A program made the position numbers and the translations under genes. Below, piece by piece: positions 61,469 to 64,000 of a stretch of 64,000 nt of DNA. The notes under the pieces are model-generated. The model saw nothing but the letters and a program-made list of their open reading frames with translations, was not told the origin of the DNA and ran no database searches. How positions within the stretch are numbered: the first letter of the stretch is position 1; every line of letters begins with the position of its first letter. The stretch is from NCBI RefSeq assembly GCF_001270965.1, contig NZ_LGIA01000171.1:1-64000 (forward strand), written 5' to 3'. The DNA comes from Sunxiuqinia dokdonensis (GTDB lineage: Bacteria; Bacteroidota; Bacteroidia; Bacteroidales; Prolixibacteraceae).

Positions 61469-63193
61469 TTATTTGTTTTTAGTGTAATCGTGATCAAATC
61501 CATTTCTCGATAAATACAGCATAAATTTCTGTAAGGCATCTGAAGCATAAGGTTCCTTTAACCTCCGTATTCTTCTGATATTGAAATTGAATTCGTCGTC
61601 TCTTCGGTTGTATGGTCTTTGAGGCAATCCTTTCAAGGATGTGTCAAGAGATATAACTGGCTTTAAAAATACTTCAAGCTGTCGAAGTTTTTTCACGTGC
61701 GTCAAAGCATCTTCGAGTTCACAAAGCTTATTTTTACAGTTTAAATAATGCTTTCTCAACTTCTTATATCTCAGTTGTAAAGGAAAATGAAAAAGTTCAC
61801 TTTCAAGTTCTTCTTTCTTCAAATCTATTTTGCAAACTCCATCTGAATCAAAAATAGCTAAATCTAAAACATCCAGTCTCAAAGAGTAATTACGTGGAAA
61901 TTTCACAAACAGATCTTTACATTCAATTTCAACATAGAGATGCGAATGCAATGGTCGTTCTTTTACAATCTCAACTATTGAAGCAACTTCAAAATCATGG
62001 TCTCTGCTTCCTTTTTTTCGGATAGAAATGTTACATGGCTGAACCAACAATATATATTGCTTCTTGCCTAACTGAAAGATATCTCCATTAGCTAGCGGAT
62101 AATGTAAGAGATTAACGGTCTCTGAAGCATCGAATATTTCTTTATTTCTTAAATCAATAGCCTGCTCGCTCCATCTAACCTGCTCATTTTCTACAACAAT
62201 CCTATCATAAGAACGAATTGTCGCTATCGAAGAATTAAACTTTGATCTTATTTTCGGATCCGTAATCGAATCTTTTAGTGACGAATCTTGGATTATACTT
62301 GAAACTCGAAATAGAGTATTCATCTCCCAAATACCTTCCTGAATCGAGGTTCTTTGAACGATATGGTTATATGTTTCTGGGGACATCTCCCTTATCTCCT
62401 TTATTACATTTCGCTGTGCGTTCTTTAGTATCTCGATTGACTGATCCTTTAATTTTTCAACCTCCTGAACAAGAATTACATTCTTAATTCCTTCGATAAA
62501 AGACCATTTGGGATCGGAACTAAATGATTCCTTCGAAATAGGATAGAACTTCGCTGCAATTTCGGGAGCGATGGTGTATGTGGTACACCATTCTTTTTTT
62601 TTATTAAATTCTTTCCCCACAGAGATGAGATGGGAAAAAACAGCGCAGCAAGTTTGTTCTATATAGTCGCCGGTATTGAGTGTTTCTAGTAGATAATATA
62701 TTCCGTTTTTCTGCGGGTCTTTTAACTCCATGTCAAATAGACAAAGTACTCTATCGTTGGCATTCAATATCGTCGTCGAAAAGAAATTTTCCCTCTCTTT
62801 CTCCCATTGCTCTGGTGAAAATGTTTCAACATATTTTGGCATAAAAGATTTTAGACTGATAACCGGAGAAATATTGACGACATCATCATCTTTACCCTGG
62901 GCTTCATAAATCATTTTCATATGTTCATATTTGCTAAGAACATCTAGGTCCTCCCATATTTTTTCCAGCCCGCGATTAAAAATAGGATCAGGATCGCTCC
63001 AATTAACGAAGTCCAGACTAGGAGCACTCACTTTTTCTTTCTTCAAAAATTTCAAGTTTCCTATAAACTCCTCTTTTAGGTTTTCAATAGAAAAACGGTC
63101 ATCGATGTATGCAATCTTTCTTATTCCCGCTTGCTCCAATAACTGGGCTAAAGCTGCTGTCGGATCATTTGCTGTTGTGATTGATGAGGTCAT
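61469..63193 (-). CDS. Receiver-like domain protein of a two-component conflict-type system
   Basis: A 574-residue protein. The N-terminal part looks like an atypical receiver domain: acidic pair Asp31-Asp32 in 'IRKIAYIDDRFS' and a candidate phospho-Asp154 in 'RVLCLFDMELKD', matching strands 1 and 3 of a receiver but with a long insert between them. The remaining 400 residues are mostly helical with no DNA-binding or enzymatic motif I recognise. Receiver variants of this type (compare Pfam Response_reg_2) occur in phage-defence or conflict loci with soluble kinases. Its start overlaps the end of the upstream kinase gene by 4 bp; a 57-residue gene follows. Confidence 0.7.
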   Translation of the reverse strand: MTSSITTANDPTAALAQLLEQAGIRKIAYIDDRFSIENLKEEFIGNLKFLKKEKVSAPSLDFVNWSDPDPIFNRGLEKIWEDLDVLSKYEHMKMIYEAQGKDDDVVNISPVISLKSFMPKYVETFSPEQWEKERENFFSTTILNANDRVLCLFDMELKDPQKNGIYYLLETLNTGDYIEQTCCAVFSHLISVGKEFNKKKEWCTTYTIAPEIAAKFYPISKESFSSDPKWSFIEGIKNVILVQEVEKLKDQSIEILKNAQRNVIKEIREMSPETYNHIVQRTSIQEGIWEMNTLFRVSSIIQDSSLKDSITDPKIRSKFNSSIATIRSYDRIVVENEQVRWSEQAIDLRNKEIFDASETVNLLHYPLANGDIFQLGKKQYILLVQPCNISIRKKGSRDHDFEVASIVEIVKERPLHSHLYVEIECKDLFVKFPRNYSLRLDVLDLAIFDSDGVCKIDLKKEELESELFHFPLQLRYKKLRKHYLNCKNKLCELEDALTHVKKLRQLEVFLKPVISLDTSLKGLPQRPYNRRDDEFNFNIRRIRRLKEPYASDALQKFMLYLSRNGFDHDYTKNK

Positions 63194-64000
63194 TTCTTAA
63201 TCACGTTAGAAAGGTTAATTGTGAATTTATATCTACGCTTATTTTCATTTAAATCTGGTGCTAAACTTATTGTACAACCAATTGAATCCAACAATTGCTG
63301 GACAATAAATAATCCCAATCCTCGGCCGGTCGATTTTGGTTTCAATGTAACGAATGGTTCAAACAAACTTTCTTGTACATTTTTCGAAACACCAAAACCA
63401 TTATCAAAAATATCCACCCATGGTTTCTGTATTACAATGGAGATTTGAGGTTTGAATTCAGGTTCATTCCGTTTTCTATCATTTAACCAGTATTCCGAAT
63501 TAAGAATAATGTTATCGGTTACCTGAGTAAAAACGCCGCGGTTCATTTCAACTTCAAAATCATCTGTAATTATTAAATCAAATTCAATATTTTGCCGTTC
63601 AAACCGATTCTGAAAGAAATCTTCTTGAGATTTGAAGAAACTACTAACAAGAAAATTCTCTTTTTTATCACGAACATATTTCAATGCAGGATCAAGGTGC
63701 TTCAATTGAACTCTCAAACCTTTAATTGTAGACGTGATATACTCAAAGAAAACATACATATCCGAATTGGAAAGAGTGTTGTTCTCCAGTTTCTTTGAAT
63801 AAAAGCTCGATTTTTCAGCCAATTGGTCTGAAATATTTTTGAACTCGTGACTAACCGTTTCTGCAGTTAGGCCAAGACCTGCTAATTCCGAAAAGTTATT
63901 AAGCTGTTCATCTAGGATCTCGATCTTGGATTTTAATACAGTTATTGCTTCGTCCAATACCTCCACCTGCTCAATGATCGGAAGTATCTCATTTAATGAT
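63190..64000 (-). CDS. Soluble histidine kinase, N terminus outside window
   Basis: The frame is open to the window edge, so the gene is partial at its 5' end. A GTG at 63966 could be read as a start, but coding continues upstream (SLNEILPIIEQ). It carries a phospho-His in 'LTAETVSHEFKN', an N-box 'VTDNIILNSEYWL', a G1 box 'VDIFDNGFGV' and a G2 box 'TGRGLGLFIVQQLL', so it is a working histidine kinase by motif. No membrane helix is visible in the part seen. It overlaps the receiver-like gene by 4 bp, forming a two-component operon. The sensing part is probably in the missing upstream portion. Confidence 0.85.
   Translation of the reverse strand, partial: SLNEILPIIEQVEVLDEAITVLKSKIEILDEQLNNFSELAGLGLTAETVSHEFKNISDQLAEKSSFYSKKLENNTLSNSDMYVFFEYITSTIKGLRVQLKHLDPALKYVRDKKENFLVSSFFKSQEDFFQNRFERQNIEFDLIITDDFEVEMNRGVFTQVTDNIILNSEYWLNDRKRNEPEFKPQISIVIQKPWVDIFDNGFGVSKNVQESLFEPFVTLKPKSTGRGLGLFIVQQLLDSIGCTISLAPDLNENKRRYKFTINLSNVIKK

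Overview
The window reads as chromosomal DNA of a polysaccharide-degrading Bacteroidota. The main signs are a SusC/SusD pair with an ECF sigma factor and FecR-type anti-sigma factor, lipoprotein glycoside hydrolases, TAnnTTTG-type promoter boxes and mostly weak Shine-Dalgarno signals. A placement near Marinilabiliales/Prolixibacteraceae is a guess from style only.

Region 1 (1-18150) is a complete type I-B CRISPR-Cas locus on the + strand: cas6, cas3 (helicase first, HD last), cas8, cas7 (DevR/Cst2-like), cas5, three unrecognised genes, cas4, cas1, cas2, a leader and an array of 74 repeats with 73 spacers. It has been hit repeatedly by small mobile sequences. A REP-type Y1 transposase gene is split by a 310-bp GIY-YIG nuclease element with terminal inverted repeats and a target duplication. 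A GxxExxY nuclease gene sits between 43-bp direct repeats. Palindromes encoding an LTGFExLSG-like peptide lie in frame inside both the transposase and cas3, with a related copy after cas5. Two of the three unrecognised genes are paralogues sharing a Cys4 motif and form the best candidate for an undescribed accessory to the CRISPR system. One spacer matches the 3' end of a tmRNA gene.

Region 2 (18151-20347) holds a RelE-type toxin-antitoxin pair, gene-poor DNA, a tRNA 3'-end remnant followed by a terminator (a probable island border) and a 21-bp-period AT-rich repeat.

Region 3 (20348-42899) is a polysaccharide utilisation locus on the minus strand: ECF sigma, FecR, SusC, SusD, GH29, GH27, GH51, GH2, double GH43 and a DUF5077/DUF3472 protein. 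A divergent PAS-rich membrane histidine kinase lies beside it. The enzymes are exo-acting debranching types (arabinose, galactose, fucose removal), suggesting a branched plant or algal glycan.

Region 4 (42900-60358) carries ordinary metabolic and regulatory genes (sugar isomerase, two tandem beta-sandwich proteins, OmpR/HK pair, bile-acid-type transporter, GH28, phosphoesterase, flavin monooxygenase, second RelE pair). They are separated by intergenic DNA rich in dispersed repeats, including two copies of a ~460-bp element and a ~165-bp hairpin-ended element whose core is inverted in one copy.

Region 5 (60359-64000) begins with a striking 41-bp tandem array of DnaA-box-like sequences next to a decayed transposase. 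It ends with a minus-strand operon: a soluble histidine kinase (running off the window), a 574-aa protein with an N-terminal receiver-like domain, and a 57-aa protein. This resembles a two-component conflict or defence module.
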